A DNA stretch of 64,000 nt from an uncultured Flavobacteriaceae bacterium (lineage in GTDB: Bacteria; Bacteroidota; Bacteroidia; Flavobacteriales; Flavobacteriaceae). The stretch is from contig CANLWN010000001.1 of assembly GCA_947494825.1 (NCBI GenBank), forward strand, positions 186,001-250,000, in the 5' to 3' direction. Under the pieces are notes generated by a model. The model saw nothing but the letters and a program-made list of their open reading frames with translations. It was not told the DNA's origin and searched no databases. Shown here one piece after another: positions 50,630 through 61,382 of the stretch (position 1 is its first letter; the number at the start of each line of letters is the position of its first letter). The position numbers and the translations under genes are program-made.

Positions 50630-52015
50630 TTAAAAGAGCCTTTTAAATTGTTTGGCAAGCGTTGTAGACAGCCGATAGGGCGGATAACGCAAGGGAATAT
50701 CTATCCAATTGCCCCTTTTTACCATCGGCTTTCGGTGTGAGAAGATGTCAAAGGAATTTTTTCCATGGTAGGCACCAATACCGCTAGCACCAACACCTCC
50801 AAAGGGGAGCGATTTGTTCACGTACTGCATCATGGTATCATTGATGGCACCACCGCCGAAACTATAGGAATTGATGATATTTTTTTGGAAAGACCTGGAT
50901 TTGGAAAACACATAGGTGCTCAAGGGTTTGTCATAGTGGCTAAGATACTTGTGCAAGGTCTGCGCTCCAGTATAAGAAATGATGGGAAGAATGGGGCCAA
51001 AAATTTCTCCCGCCATTAATTTACTGTTCAAGTCGGGTTCGTCTACGAGCGTCGGGGAAAGGTAGTTGTCCGCGTCATTGGTCTCCCCACCAAAAAGGAT
51101 ATCGGATCCCTCCAACATCGCCTTCAATCCTGCATAGTGTTGCGGACTCACCATACGGGCAAAATCGGTGGATGCCTCCACGTCAGCCCCGTACGCTTTC
51201 CTAATGGAGGTTTTTAGTGCCGCCACCAATTGATCCTTCACCTCGGCTTCGACCAAAACATAGTCCGGGGCAATACAGGTTTGTCCAGCATTTAAAAACT
51301 TACCCCAAACGATGCGTTTTGCCGCAAGGGAAATCGCTGCGGTTTTGTCCACAATGCAAGGGTTCTTCCCACCCAGTTCCAAGGTTACCGGACACAGGTG
51401 CTTAGCAGCACTTTCATAGACAATCCTCCCCACGTGGGTACTTCCGGTAAAGAAAATGTAATCCCATTTTTCGGCCAAGAGCTCTTGGGAAACAGGTATT
51501 CCACCCTCTACGACCAATACGTGCTCCGGTTCAAATACGGAAGTGACAATTTCCGAGATTATGCGCGAAGTGTTGGGCGTAATTTCCGAAGGTTTGATTA
51601 CCGCGGTATTTCCGGCGGCCAAGGCCCCGATGAGCGGGGCAAACACCAATTGGAACGGATAGTTCCAAGGCGCAATGATCAAAACGGTACCGTAAGGTTC
51701 CTTGTAGATTTTGTCCGTGGAAGGGAAATTGAGCCAAGGAGACGATACGCTTTCGGGCCGCGCCCAAAGCTCCAAATTCTTAAGGGCCAAATTCAGTTCC
51801 CCGAGCACCAATTGTGTTTCTGTCCCCAAGCTTTCGAATCGAGGTTTCTTAAAATCTGCATAGATAGCCTCGCAAATGGCATCTTCCCGTGTTACGATTT
51901 CCTGGCGGAGCTTTTTAAGCGCATTTTTTCTAAAAGAAAGTTCTTTGGTCCGCTGGGTCTCGAAAAAGCTGCGTTGGCGGGTTATGCTTTGGGGAATTGA
52001 ATTTGTCATACGCAA
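50630..52015 (-). CDS. Aldehyde dehydrogenase, class 3 type
   Basis: 461-aa NAD(P)-dependent aldehyde dehydrogenase. Short N-terminus; P-W-N-Y-P-F-Q-L, F-F-T-G-S-T-H-V-G, general-base Glu in L-E-L-G-G-K-N-P, catalytic Cys in G-Q-T-C-I-A-P-D-Y. The C-terminal S-F-D-I-F-S-H-R-K-P is a class 3/fatty-aldehyde hallmark. Start is ATG 52015 or ATG 52009. Alone; divergent from ilvD. Confidence 0.93.
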   Translation of the reverse strand: MRMTNSIPQSITRQRSFFETQRTKELSFRKNALKKLRQEIVTREDAICEAIYADFKKPRFESLGTETQLVLGELNLALKNLELWARPESVSSPWLNFPSTDKIYKEPYGTVLIIAPWNYPFQLVFAPLIGALAAGNTAVIKPSEITPNTSRIISEIVTSVFEPEHVLVVEGGIPVSQELLAEKWDYIFFTGSTHVGRIVYESAAKHLCPVTLELGGKNPCIVDKTAAISLAAKRIVWGKFLNAGQTCIAPDYVLVEAEVKDQLVAALKTSIRKAYGADVEASTDFARMVSPQHYAGLKAMLEGSDILFGGETNDADNYLSPTLVDEPDLNSKLMAGEIFGPILPIISYTGAQTLHKYLSHYDKPLSTYVFSKSRSFQKNIINSYSFGGGAINDTMMQYVNKSLPFGGVGASGIGAYHGKNSFDIFSHRKPMVKRGNWIDIPLRYPPYRLSTTLAKQFKRLF

Positions 52016-52197
52016 ATTTAAAGAAATAATTGGTCCCTTGCCATGTCAAAAGAAGTTAATCCACCGAGCGGATAACGTATTGAATATGATATTAAATACG
52101 TGAGTATACTTCTGATTATCAGTAGTTTAATAAGATATTTCCAAAATTGAATTTGAACCAACAAACATTGTTAAAATTATAGGGTATTGGAAAGATA

Positions 52198-52205
52198 TAT
52201 CTTTG
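52198..52205 (+). promoter_or_regulatory. Likely -7 box of ilv operon promoter
   Basis: TATCTTTG exactly matches TAnnTTTG, about 50 bases before the ilvD ATG. No convincing -33 box at the usual spacing, and no leader-peptide or T-box-like structure was seen in the 240-bp region. Confidence 0.45.
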
Positions 52206-52255
52206 AATGATAGATAGTATGCAATAGAATTTACCAATAGCTAGCAAACCCTTTA

Positions 52256-53932
52256 ATGGAACTGAACAAATACAGCAAAAACGTTACCCAGGATCCTACC
52301 CAACCTGCCGCTCAGGCCATGTTGCACGCCATTGGCCTTACGGACAGGGATTTGGAAAAACCCTTGATTGGAATAGGTAGTACGGGATATGAAGGCAACC
52401 CTTGCAACATGCATTTGAACGATTTGGCCACCAAGGTGAAGGAAGGGGTAAATTCCCAGCATCTGATCGGTCTCATTTTCAACACCATCGGTGTAAGCGA
52501 TGGAATTTCCATGGGCACGTACGGGATGCGATATTCATTGCCTTCAAGGGATATCATCGCAGATTCCATGGAAACCGTGGTCCAAGCCATGAACTATGAC
52601 GGATTGATTACGGTAGTTGGATGCGACAAGAACATGCCGGGAGCATTGATGGCCATGATTCGATTAAACCGACCTTCAGTGTTGGTCTATGGTGGTACCA
52701 TAGCATCCGGTTGCCTCAATGGTAAAAAATTGGATGTGGTCTCGGCCTTTGAGGCCTGGGGGGAAAAAGTGGCAGGTACCATAGACGAAGCAGCCTATAA
52801 GAATGTTATCCAGAACGCATGTCCTGGCGCAGGGGCCTGCGGAGGTATGTATACGGCCAATACCATGGCATCGGCCATCGAAGCCTTGGGCATGGCCATG
52901 CCATACAACTCTTCCAATCCGGCGATTGGAGAGGAAAAGGCTGAGGATTGTATAGCCTCAGGAAGGGCATTGCGCCACTTGCTCGAGAAAGACATTAAAC
53001 CCAGCGATATCATCACTCGAAAATCCTTGGAGAATGCCGTACGCCTTATTACAGTTATGGGCGGATCAACCAATGCCGTCCTTCACTTTTTGGCCATTGC
53101 CAAGGCGGCAGAAATAGACTTTACCCTTGATGATTTTCAAAAAATAAGCGATACAACACCCTTTTTGGCCGATTTGAAGCCTAGCGGAAAATTTCTGATG
53201 GAAGATGTACACCGAGTGGGTGGTACACCGGCCGTAATGAAATTTATGCTGGGGCATGGCATGCTCCATGGTGATTGCCTCACTATTACCGGGAAGACCG
53301 TGGCCGAAAATTTGGCCAATGTGCCCAATCTATCGGAAGGACAGCAAGTGGTTAAGCCCCTGGACCAGCCCATCAAGGAAACCGGTCATATCCGTATTCT
53401 GTACGGAAATTTGGCCGAGGAAGGCGCTGTAGCAAAAATAACAGGCAAGGAAGGACTTCATTTTACAGGTCCTGCGAAGGTATTCGATGACGAATTTTTA
53501 GCCAACGAGGGCATAGGCAAGGGTCAGGTAAAAAAAGGCGATGTGGTGGTCATTCGATATGAAGGCCCCAAGGGGGGACCCGGAATGCCCGAAATGTTGA
53601 AACCCACTGCCGCCATCATGGGTGCGGGACTGGGCAAAGACGTTGCCTTGATCACCGATGGGCGCTTTTCCGGGGGAACACACGGCTTTGTAGTGGGACA
53701 TGTAGCTCCCGAGGCCCAGGATGGAGGTACCATAGGGCTATTGCAAGACGGTGATATGATTACCATCGATGCCGAAAAGAACCAAATTTTCGTGGCACTG
53801 TCCGAAACCGAATTAAATGCCAGAAAAGCGACCTGGAAACAACCGGACCTTAAGGTAAAGAAAGGAAGTCTCTACAAATATGCAAAAACGGTTTCATCGG
53901 CCTCCCAAGGCTGTGTTACCGATGAAATATAA
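52256..53932 (+). CDS. ilvD: Dihydroxy-acid dehydratase
   Basis: 558-aa IlvD/Edd enzyme, third step of the shared valine/isoleucine path (dihydroxy acid to 2-oxo acid). Fe-S cysteines are visible in [12 protein letters not shown] and [13 protein letters not shown]-terminal [13 protein letters not shown]. First gene of the ilv block, 20 bp before ilvB. Confidence 0.97.
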   Translation: MELNKYSKNVTQDPTQPAAQAMLHAIGLTDRDLEKPLIGIGSTGYEGNPCNMHLNDLATKVKEGVNSQHLIGLIFNTIGVSDGISMGTYGMRYSLPSRDIIADSMETVVQAMNYDGLITVVGCDKNMPGALMAMIRLNRPSVLVYGGTIASGCLNGKKLDVVSAFEAWGEKVAGTIDEAAYKNVIQNACPGAGACGGMYTANTMASAIEALGMAMPYNSSNPAIGEEKAEDCIASGRALRHLLEKDIKPSDIITRKSLENAVRLITVMGGSTNAVLHFLAIAKAAEIDFTLDDFQKISDTTPFLADLKPSGKFLMEDVHRVGGTPAVMKFMLGHGMLHGDCLTITGKTVAENLANVPNLSEGQQVVKPLDQPIKETGHIRILYGNLAEEGAVAKITGKEGLHFTGPAKVFDDEFLANEGIGKGQVKKGDVVVIRYEGPKGGPGMPEMLKPTAAIMGAGLGKDVALITDGRFSGGTHGFVVGHVAPEAQDGGTIGLLQDGDMITIDAEKNQIFVALSETELNARKATWKQPDLKVKKGSLYKYAKTVSSASQGCVTDEI

Positions 53933-53952
53933 CATCCATTAAGTTTGGGATT

Positions 53953-55686
53953 ATGGAAACGATAAAAGAACGGAAAAAGGCACAAGCTATACAAAACCCC
54001 ATTAAGATCAGTGGAGCGGAAGCCATTATACATTGCCTGTTGGCAGAGGGGGTAGATTTAATTTACGGGTACCCAGGGGGCGCCATTATGCCCATATACG
54101 ATGAATTATATAAGTTCCAGGACAGCTTAACACATGTGCTTACAAGGCATGAACAGGGAGCTACACATTCTGCCCAGGGCTTTGCCCGGGTCACAGGCAA
54201 GGTAGGGGTGGCAATGGCAACCTCGGGCCCGGGAGCCACTAATTTGGTAACCGGCCTGGCAGATGCCCAGATCGATTCCACGCCCATGGTCTGCATTACC
54301 GGTCAGGTCCCAAGGCATCTATTGGGATCCGACGCTTTTCAGGAGACCGATATCATTGGGATTTCCACACCGGTCACGAAATGGAACTACCAGATTACCA
54401 AAGCTTCCGAGATACCGGAAATTATGGCAAAGGCCTTTTACATAGCTAAATCTGGCCGGCCTGGTCCGGTGCTGGTAGATATTACCAAGAATGCGCAATT
54501 TGACGAATTGGATTTCACTTATGCACCTTGTACCGCTGTACGCAGCTATACGCCCATACCGAAACCCGATCTTAGATCCATCGAAACGGCAGCGAACATG
54601 ATCAATGCGGCCAAGAAACCTTATATCATTTTTGGTCAGGGGGTAATTTTGGGCGAGGCCGAGAATCAGTTGAGAGCTTTGGTAGAGAAGGCGGGCATTC
54701 CTGCGGCATGGACCATTTTGGGCCTATCAGCATTGGACACCGCCCATCCACTTAATGTGGGGATGGTAGGTATGCATGGAAATTACGGCCCTAATGTTCT
54801 TACCAATGAATGCGATTTGTTGATAGCCATCGGGATGCGCTTTGATGATAGGGTAACCGGAAATTTGGACACCTATGCCAAGCAGGCCAAGGTTATACAT
54901 TTCGAAATAGACCCTGCAGAAATCGACAAAAATGTAAAGGTAGATGTGGCGGTTCTTGGAAATGCCAAGGAGACCCTGGAGCTATTGTTGCCTATGGTAA
55001 AGGAAAACAAGCATGAAGCATGGCACAACGAGTTCAAGAAAAAATATGAAGTCGAGTTCGATGCCGTTATCAAAAAGGACCTTCACCCTACAAAAGAGGG
55101 CCTAACGATGGGAGAGGTCATTGCCGAAATTAACCAGGCCTCAAAAAACGAGGCGGTCATTGTTACCGATGTGGGCCAGCACCAAATGGTAACCTGCAGG
55201 TATGCCAAGTTCAAACAATCCAAAAGTAGTATTACTTCTGGCGGACTGGGTACCATGGGGTTTGCCCTTCCTGCAGCCATAGGTGCCAAGATGGGCGCCA
55301 TGGATAGAGAGGTTGTTGCAATCATAGGCGATGGGGGCTACCAAATGACCATTCAGGAATTGGGAACGATCTTTCAGAATAAGGTCCCCGTAAAGATTGT
55401 GGTGTTGAACAACGATCATCTGGGCATGGTACGCCAATGGCAAGAGCTGTTCTTTGAAAGTCGCTACGCCTCAACCGTAATGACGAATCCGGATTTTGTA
55501 AAAATTGCCGAAGGCTACCATATTACGTCAAAAAGGGTAAAGGAACGCAAAGACCTTAAGGCCGCCGTTACCGAAATGATGGCCTCAAAGGATGCCTACT
55601 TCCTTGAAGTTTGCGTGGAGAAGGAGGACAATGTATTTCCAATGATCCCATCAGGGGCATCGGTATCTGATATCCGGTTGAAATAG
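53953..55686 (+). CDS. ilvB: Acetolactate synthase large subunit
   Basis: 577-aa TPP enzyme making acetolactate or acetohydroxybutyrate. G-Y-P-G-G-A-I-M-P-I-Y-D-E, catalytic Glu in R-H-E-Q-G-A, FAD-region M-H-G-N, and TPP-Mg motif G-D-G-G-Y-Q-M-T...N-N-D-H-L-G-M. Full length. The small-subunit gene follows only after an intervening methyltransferase gene. Confidence 0.97.
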   Translation: METIKERKKAQAIQNPIKISGAEAIIHCLLAEGVDLIYGYPGGAIMPIYDELYKFQDSLTHVLTRHEQGATHSAQGFARVTGKVGVAMATSGPGATNLVTGLADAQIDSTPMVCITGQVPRHLLGSDAFQETDIIGISTPVTKWNYQITKASEIPEIMAKAFYIAKSGRPGPVLVDITKNAQFDELDFTYAPCTAVRSYTPIPKPDLRSIETAANMINAAKKPYIIFGQGVILGEAENQLRALVEKAGIPAAWTILGLSALDTAHPLNVGMVGMHGNYGPNVLTNECDLLIAIGMRFDDRVTGNLDTYAKQAKVIHFEIDPAEIDKNVKVDVAVLGNAKETLELLLPMVKENKHEAWHNEFKKKYEVEFDAVIKKDLHPTKEGLTMGEVIAEINQASKNEAVIVTDVGQHQMVTCRYAKFKQSKSSITSGGLGTMGFALPAAIGAKMGAMDREVVAIIGDGGYQMTIQELGTIFQNKVPVKIVVLNNDHLGMVRQWQELFFESRYASTVMTNPDFVKIAEGYHITSKRVKERKDLKAAVTEMMASKDAYFLEVCVEKEDNVFPMIPSGASVSDIRLK

Positions 55687-55709
55687 GCATCGGACTAAAG
55701 CGTATATCC

Positions 55710-56309
55710 ATGGATGATGCAATAATTTTGGACAAACCCGTGATTTATGAGGAGATCCAACAAAAATGTGAGGAAATCGGTTTTTCCATGCCTTCCGATA
55801 TGCATGTGGGTGCCTTTCTAAAGGCGCTCATCAGTGCAAAACCCCAATCGCACTTTCTGGAACTTGGGACGGGTATAGGCCTGTCACTGTCCTGGATGGT
55901 AGATGGGATGGATAAGGACTCCCGCCTTATTACGGTGGACAATGATGAAGGGCTAACGGCCATTGCCCGAGGCTATTTTGGGAAGGACCAACGTGTTACT
56001 ATCGTATGTTCCGATGGCACGGAGTGGATCAAGGGTTATCAAGGCCAAAAATTTGATTTGGTCTTCGCAGACGCGTGGCCCGGAAAATACAGTGAAATTG
56101 AGGAGGTGTTGGATTTGGTGAATTTGGGCGGTTTTTACGTAATCGACGATATGAAGGAGCAGCCCAATTGGCCCAAGGGGCATCGGAAGCATGTAGATGG
56201 GTTAATTGCCTATTTGGAAGCGAGGACCGACTTCAATCTCATAAAAATGAATTGGTCCACCGGATTGATTGTTGCCGTACGAAAAAATATAAATAAAACA
56301 AACGTATAA
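55710..56309 (+). CDS. Class I SAM-dependent O-methyltransferase-like protein
   Basis: 199 aa. SAM site motif L-E-L-G-T-G-I-G-L-S-L-S (residues about 50-61), acidic loop T-V-D-N-D-E, then D-L-V-F-A-D-A-W-P-G-K-Y and Y-V-I-D-D-M. Similar to small O-methyltransferases (type 3/24 folds). It sits between ilvB and ilvN, with short gaps, so is expected to be co-expressed with branched-chain amino acid genes. Substrate unknown. Confidence 0.85.
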   Translation: MDDAIILDKPVIYEEIQQKCEEIGFSMPSDMHVGAFLKALISAKPQSHFLELGTGIGLSLSWMVDGMDKDSRLITVDNDEGLTAIARGYFGKDQRVTIVCSDGTEWIKGYQGQKFDLVFADAWPGKYSEIEEVLDLVNLGGFYVIDDMKEQPNWPKGHRKHVDGLIAYLEARTDFNLIKMNWSTGLIVAVRKNINKTNV

Positions 56310-56392
56310 TGATGTCGTCAAAAAAGGTGTAGTACCAGTTGTTTGACCCTAGGTCGGTACGGTTCCCCTTAGACGTATTCAAATGGAAAATT

Positions 56393-56920
56393 ATGGAGAA
56401 TAAATGGTTTACCATATCGGTATATTCGGAAAACAACGTTGGCCTGTTGAACAGGATATCTGGGATCTTCTTAAAGCGACACATTAATGTTGAAAGCTTA
56501 AATGTCTCGAAATCAGAAATTGAACATGTTTCAAAATTTACTATAGTTGTGTTCACAACGGAAGATTGGACGAGAAAAATTGTGGCACAGATCGAAAAAC
56601 AGATCGAGGTCATAAAGGCCTTTTATCATACAGATGAGGAAACCATATATCAAGAATCCGCAATTTTCAAGATTGAGTCGCATCTGCTGTTCGACGAGCG
56701 ACAGATCCAAAATATCATCAAGGAGAGCCATGCACAAATCGTAACCGTATCTAGGGAATTTTTTGTTTTGGCCAAAACGGGCAGGCGGGAAGAGATTGAT
56801 GAGATGTACCAGCATTTAAAACCATACGGCATTATGCAATTTGTACGTTCGGGACGGATTACGGTGACCAAATCGCCTATGCGTATAAGCGCAATATTGG
56901 AAGAATTTCAGAACAATTAA
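56393..56920 (+). CDS. ilvN: Acetolactate synthase small (regulatory) subunit
   Basis: 175 aa from ATG 56393 (M-E-N-K-W-F-T-I-S-V-Y); an upstream in-frame ATG gives an unlike extension. N-terminal ACT domain (N-N-V-G-L-L-N-R-I-S-G-I-F, residues about 10-80) binds valine for feedback; C-terminal IlvN domain follows. It activates IlvB and gives valine sensitivity. 27 bp before ilvC. Confidence 0.93.
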   Translation: MENKWFTISVYSENNVGLLNRISGIFLKRHINVESLNVSKSEIEHVSKFTIVVFTTEDWTRKIVAQIEKQIEVIKAFYHTDEETIYQESAIFKIESHLLFDERQIQNIIKESHAQIVTVSREFFVLAKTGRREEIDEMYQHLKPYGIMQFVRSGRITVTKSPMRISAILEEFQNN

Positions 56921-56947
56921 TCAATACAACCAAAACGAGTTTAGAAA

Positions 56948-58423
56948 ATGGCAAATTACTTTAATACACTATCACTACGGGAGCAACTGAATCAGTTGGG
57001 AAAATGCAGGTTTATGGAATCTAGCGAGTTTTCCGATGGTGTAAACGCCTTAAAAGGAAAAAAAATAGTCATTGTGGGCTGTGGCGCACAAGGGCTTAAT
57101 CAGGGATTGAACATGCGCGATTCCGGCCTGGATATTTCCTATGCCCTAAGGGAGGCAGCGATTCAGGAACAGCGCCAATCCTATAAGAATGCAAAGGAAA
57201 ACGGCTTCACCGTAGATACCTATGGGACCCTGATCCCCTCTGCGGACCTGGTCATAAACCTAACCCCCGACAAGCAGCATACCCACGTGGTAAGTGCCGT
57301 AATGCCCTTAATGAAAAAGGGTGCTACGCTTTCCTATTCCCATGGATTCAACATTGTGGAAGAGGGCATGCAGATACGGGAAGACCTTACAGTGATTATG
57401 GTGGCTCCCAAGAGTCCCGGCTCAGAAGTGAGAGAGGAGTACAAAAGAGGTTTTGGAGTGCCCACACTTATTGCGGTACATCCGGAAAATGACCCGGAAG
57501 GAAAAGGCCTGGAACAGGCAAAAGCCTATGCCGCCGGTACCGGAGGACATAAGGCAGGTGTGCTGGAGTCCTCCTTCGTTGCCGAGGTAAAATCGGACCT
57601 TATGGGGGAGCAGACCATTTTATGTGGCCTACTGCAAACCGGTTCCATACTGTGCTTTGATAAAATGATTGAAAAGGGAATAGATGCCGGATATGCCTCC
57701 AAATTGATCCAGTACGGTTGGGAAACGGTTACAGAAGGCCTTAAATATGGAGGGATTACCAATATGATGGACCGCTTGTCCAACCCAGCAAAGATCAAGG
57801 CGTTTGACCTTTCCGAGGAACTTAAGGACATTATGCGTCCGTTGTTCCAAAAACATATGGACGATATTATGGTGGGCCATTTTTCAAAAACCATGATGGA
57901 AGATTGGGCCAATGACGATAAAAACCTGTTGCAATGGCGGGCAGAGACAGGCGAGACCGCTTTCGAGAAGACTCCTGCAGGTGATGATGCTATTTCGGAG
58001 CAGGCATACTATGACCATGGGGTATTAATGGTAGCCTTGGTTCGGGCCGGAGTGGAACTGGCCTTTGAATCCATGACGGAGTCGGGCATTATCGCAGAAT
58101 CGGCTTATTACGAATCCTTGCATGAGACCCCCTTGATCGCCAATACCATAGCGCGGAAAAAACTGTTCGAGATGAACCGGGTAATATCGGACACAGCCGA
58201 ATATGGCTGCTATCTCTTCGATCATGCATGCAAGCCCTTGTTGGCCGATTTTATGAAGACTATTGATACGGACGTCATTGGAAAGCATTATGGGGAAAGT
58301 AAGGACAATGGTGTGGATAATGTGAAGTTAATAGCGGTAAACAAAGCCCTTAGGGAGCATCCGGTTGAAATTGTAGGCGCTAGATTGCGTGCCTCCATGA
58401 CCGCTATGAAACCTATTGTATAG
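56948..58423 (+). CDS. ilvC: Ketol-acid reductoisomerase, class II (long form)
   Basis: 491-aa NADPH enzyme, second step of valine/isoleucine synthesis. Rossmann motif [12 protein letters not shown], then P-D-K-Q-H and S-H-G-F-N-I. The C-terminal knotted domain is duplicated as in the E. coli class II enzyme, which explains the length compared with about 330 aa for class I. Confidence 0.97.
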   Translation: MANYFNTLSLREQLNQLGKCRFMESSEFSDGVNALKGKKIVIVGCGAQGLNQGLNMRDSGLDISYALREAAIQEQRQSYKNAKENGFTVDTYGTLIPSADLVINLTPDKQHTHVVSAVMPLMKKGATLSYSHGFNIVEEGMQIREDLTVIMVAPKSPGSEVREEYKRGFGVPTLIAVHPENDPEGKGLEQAKAYAAGTGGHKAGVLESSFVAEVKSDLMGEQTILCGLLQTGSILCFDKMIEKGIDAGYASKLIQYGWETVTEGLKYGGITNMMDRLSNPAKIKAFDLSEELKDIMRPLFQKHMDDIMVGHFSKTMMEDWANDDKNLLQWRAETGETAFEKTPAGDDAISEQAYYDHGVLMVALVRAGVELAFESMTESGIIAESAYYESLHETPLIANTIARKKLFEMNRVISDTAEYGCYLFDHACKPLLADFMKTIDTDVIGKHYGESKDNGVDNVKLIAVNKALREHPVEIVGARLRASMTAMKPIV

Positions 58424-58488
58424 CACCTTTAGTACTTTGAATCTATTTCAATCTATCGTAGGATAGCCAAACACTAAGAGAACATATT

Positions 58489-60081
58489 ATGATCAATACA
58501 AAATCCATAATACCGGAGAAGTTTGAAATTAAGGCTCCTTTGCACCAAAGGACCTTTTTGGTGAATGGGGAACTCAGGAAATGGGATGGGGAAACCTCGG
58601 AGGTGTATTCCACCATTTCTTCCACAGCGTCCTATGCACCTACGCTTTTGGGCAGTATCCCCACCATGGGGGAGAAGGAGGCCTATGAGGCCTTGGAAGC
58701 AGCCCTACAGGCCTATGACAAAGGCCAAGGCACATGGCCCACCATGCGTGTAAAGGACAGAATCTCTTGTATGGAGACCTTTGTTGAAAAAATGGGTTCC
58801 AAAAGGGAGGAGATCGTTAAGTTGTTGATGTGGGAAATTGGAAAGTCCCTTCCCGATTCTGAAAAAGAATTTGACCGTACGGTAGAGTACATCCAGGATA
58901 CTATTGAGGATTATAAACAGTTGGATCGTAATTCGGCGAAATTTCAAAAAAACGGGGGTGTCTATGCCCATATACGCAGAGGACCTTTGGGCGTAGTGCT
59001 ATGCCTGGGTCCATACAACTATCCTTTGAACGAGACCTTCACTTTACTTATTCCCGCCCTCATTATGGGTAACACGGCAATTTTTAAGCCCGCCAAACAT
59101 GGAGTCTTGTTAATTGCTCCGCTTATAGAAGCCTTTCAGGAAAGTTTTCCCAAAGGCGTGGTCAATATTCTGTTCGGCAGAGGCAGGGCCATCGCCGGAC
59201 CCATCATGGAAACAGGAAAGGTAGATGTCTTGGCACTCATAGGGCATAGCTCGTCTGCCAATGCGCTACAAAACCAACATCCCAAAAGCAATCGTTTGCG
59301 TTTGGTCCTGGGCTTGGAGGCCAAAAACCCGGCCATAATCCTCCCTGATGCCGACCTGGACCTTGCCATCAAGGAATGTATTGCGGGAACCTTGTCCTAC
59401 AATGGACAACGGTGCACCGCCTTAAAAGTGGTCTACGCCCATGAGGCTATCGTGGAAGAGTTTAACCGCAAGTTTTCCGAAGCGATCGATGCACTTAAGT
59501 TTGGAAACCCTTGGGATGAAGGAGTACAATTAACACCCCTGCCCGAACCTGCAAAACCTGGGTACATCCAGGAGCTCATTGATGATGCTGTTGCCAAAGG
59601 AGCCAAGGTGCTCAACAAAAAGGGCGGGGAGCATTATGATAATTTTATATGGCCCGCGGCCCTTTATCCTGTGAGCAAGGACATGCAGGTGTACGAGGAG
59701 GAACAATTTGGCCCGGTGGTTCCTATCCTTTCCTTTAAAAATATCCAAGAGCCTTTGGACGATATGGCCGAATCCAATTACGGGCAGCAGGTGAGTTTAT
59801 TCGGGAAGGATGTATACAAATTGGCACCCTTGATCGATACCTTGGCCAACCTGGTCTGTAGGGTAAATTTGAACAGTTCCTGTCAAAGAGGGCCCGATGT
59901 ATATCCGTTTACCGGGAGAAAAGATTCTGCCGTGGCCACCTTGAGCGTCCACGATGCGCTTCGGTCATTTTCCATTCGGACCTTTGTGGCTTCCAAAGAC
60001 AATGAGCTGAATAACGAAATTTTGGAAAAACTGCTGGAGATGAAGCTCTCCAACTTTATCAGTACAGACTATATTTTATAG
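58489..60081 (+). CDS. gapN: NADP-dependent non-phosphorylating glyceraldehyde-3-phosphate dehydrogenase
   Basis: 530-aa ALDH-fold enzyme. Cofactor-binding P-Y-N-Y-P-L-N, Glu277 in L-G-L-E-A-K-N, catalytic Cys309 in N-G-Q-R-C-T-A, and the GapN-type C-terminal [16 protein letters not shown]. Oxidises glyceraldehyde-3-P to 3-phosphoglycerate making NADPH without ATP. 65 bp after ilvC on the same strand; it may be co-transcribed. Confidence 0.92.
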   Translation: MINTKSIIPEKFEIKAPLHQRTFLVNGELRKWDGETSEVYSTISSTASYAPTLLGSIPTMGEKEAYEALEAALQAYDKGQGTWPTMRVKDRISCMETFVEKMGSKREEIVKLLMWEIGKSLPDSEKEFDRTVEYIQDTIEDYKQLDRNSAKFQKNGGVYAHIRRGPLGVVLCLGPYNYPLNETFTLLIPALIMGNTAIFKPAKHGVLLIAPLIEAFQESFPKGVVNILFGRGRAIAGPIMETGKVDVLALIGHSSSANALQNQHPKSNRLRLVLGLEAKNPAIILPDADLDLAIKECIAGTLSYNGQRCTALKVVYAHEAIVEEFNRKFSEAIDALKFGNPWDEGVQLTPLPEPAKPGYIQELIDDAVAKGAKVLNKKGGEHYDNFIWPAALYPVSKDMQVYEEEQFGPVVPILSFKNIQEPLDDMAESNYGQQVSLFGKDVYKLAPLIDTLANLVCRVNLNSSCQRGPDVYPFTGRKDSAVATLSVHDALRSFSIRTFVASKDNELNNEILEKLLEMKLSNFISTDYIL

Positions 60082-60147
60082 AAATACAAAAGGCTGTGGG
60101 TTTGACCCCTCCGTCCCCTGACGCTCGCTGTGCTCGGCCGGAATCCA

Positions 60148-60273
60148 CCTCCCCTGATCCAGGGGAGGAGCTTTAGTGCTGTTTCACCTAGGCTGCTTCA
60201 AGTCATAAAAAGAGACTATATTTTAAGCTCCCCTCCTTGATAAGGAGGGGAATGAATCACGCCTTTGGCGTGA
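60148..60273. repeat. Inverted pair of REP-like palindromes between gapN and leuB
   Basis: Three perfect dyads lie in the 225-bp convergent gap: CCTCCCCT/AGGGGAGG (60148-60168), CCCCTCCTT/AAGGAGGGG (60230-60250) and TCACGCC/GGCGTGA (60257-60273). The first is followed by GAGCTTTA, and the second is preceded by TTTTAAGCTC. The two parts therefore look like one REP-type unit in opposite orientations. They probably also act as transcription ends for both operons. Confidence 0.65.
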
Positions 60274-60306
60274 GAAAGGGGAGGATGTTTTTTAGTCGCT
60301 TCTTTC

Positions 60307-61362
60307 TCAAACATGCTCTGCCAACCAATCCCCGACCTCACTGGTCCGGTATGATTTGCCACCATCGGCCAGATCCTCCGTCACCATCCCTTCATCAAGG
60401 GATCTATTTACCACCGCCCGAATGGCATCTGCCTCTTCGGTGAGGCCCTTGTCCTCAAAAAGCATAGCGGCAGACAACACGGTCGCCAAAGGATTTGCAA
60501 TATCTTTGCCAGCGGCCTGGGGATAAGACCCGTGGATCGGCTCGTAGAGCGAAGTTTTGGTGCCTAGGGAAGCAGAGGGCATTAGCCCCATGGAACCTGA
60601 AATCACGGAAGCCTCATCCGTTAGGATATCACCAAAAAGATTTTCCGTGATCAAAACGTCATAGACCTTGGGCCATTGTACCAATCGCATGGCTACGGCA
60701 TCCACAAATTCATAGGAGACCTCCACTTCAGGGTACTCTTTTTCCATGGCTTGGACGGTCTCGCGCCACAACCTTGAGGATTCCAAAACGTTGGCCTTAT
60801 CCACACAGCATAGCTTTTTAGAGCGTTTCATTGCCATCTCAAAACCTTTTTTGGCCAGACGCTGTACTTCTGCGCGTGTGTAGGTACAGGTATCATAGGC
60901 GGTCTCCCCATTATCTTCCCGGCCACGTTTTCCAAAATAGATGCCTCCGGTAAGCTCCCGCAAAAAAACCAGGTCGGTACCCTCTATGCGTTCCTGTTTC
61001 AAGGGTGATTTGTCCAACAAGGAGGGAAAGGTAAAGGTGGGCCTTACATTGGCAAAGAGCCCCAATTTTTGGCGCATTTTTAGCAGGCCCTGTTCTGGAC
61101 GTACCTTGGCCGAGGGGTCATGATCAAAACGTGGATGACCTATGGCACCAAAAAGTACTGCATCGGCCGCTACGCATATGGCATGGGTCTCATCCGGGTA
61201 GGGCTCGCCAACCGCATCGATGGCGGCGGCTCCAGTAAGTGCCGGAGCCCAAGTGATTTCATGTTTGAATTTCCGTGCTACAGCGTCGGACACTTTTACG
61301 GCCTGATCGATTACCTCCGGACCAATTCCGTCTCCTGCCAAAAGGGCTATTTGTAATTTCAT
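60307..61362 (-). CDS. leuB: 3-isopropylmalate dehydrogenase
   Basis: 351-aa NAD-dependent beta-decarboxylating dehydrogenase of leucine synthesis; also able to act on 3-methylmalate in the citramalate route. L-A-G-D-G-I-G-P-E-V, F-L-R-E-L-T-G-G-I-Y-F-G, the T-E-N-L-F-G-D-I-L-T-D-E metal site and E-P-I-H-G-S-Y-P. Last of leuC-leuD-cimA-like-leuB on the minus strand. Confidence 0.96.
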   Translation of the reverse strand: MKLQIALLAGDGIGPEVIDQAVKVSDAVARKFKHEITWAPALTGAAAIDAVGEPYPDETHAICVAADAVLFGAIGHPRFDHDPSAKVRPEQGLLKMRQKLGLFANVRPTFTFPSLLDKSPLKQERIEGTDLVFLRELTGGIYFGKRGREDNGETAYDTCTYTRAEVQRLAKKGFEMAMKRSKKLCCVDKANVLESSRLWRETVQAMEKEYPEVEVSYEFVDAVAMRLVQWPKVYDVLITENLFGDILTDEASVISGSMGLMPSASLGTKTSLYEPIHGSYPQAAGKDIANPLATVLSAAMLFEDKGLTEEADAIRAVVNRSLDEGMVTEDLADGGKSYRTSEVGDWLAEHV

Positions 61363-61382
61363 CTAATTATCGGTGGTTTGTG

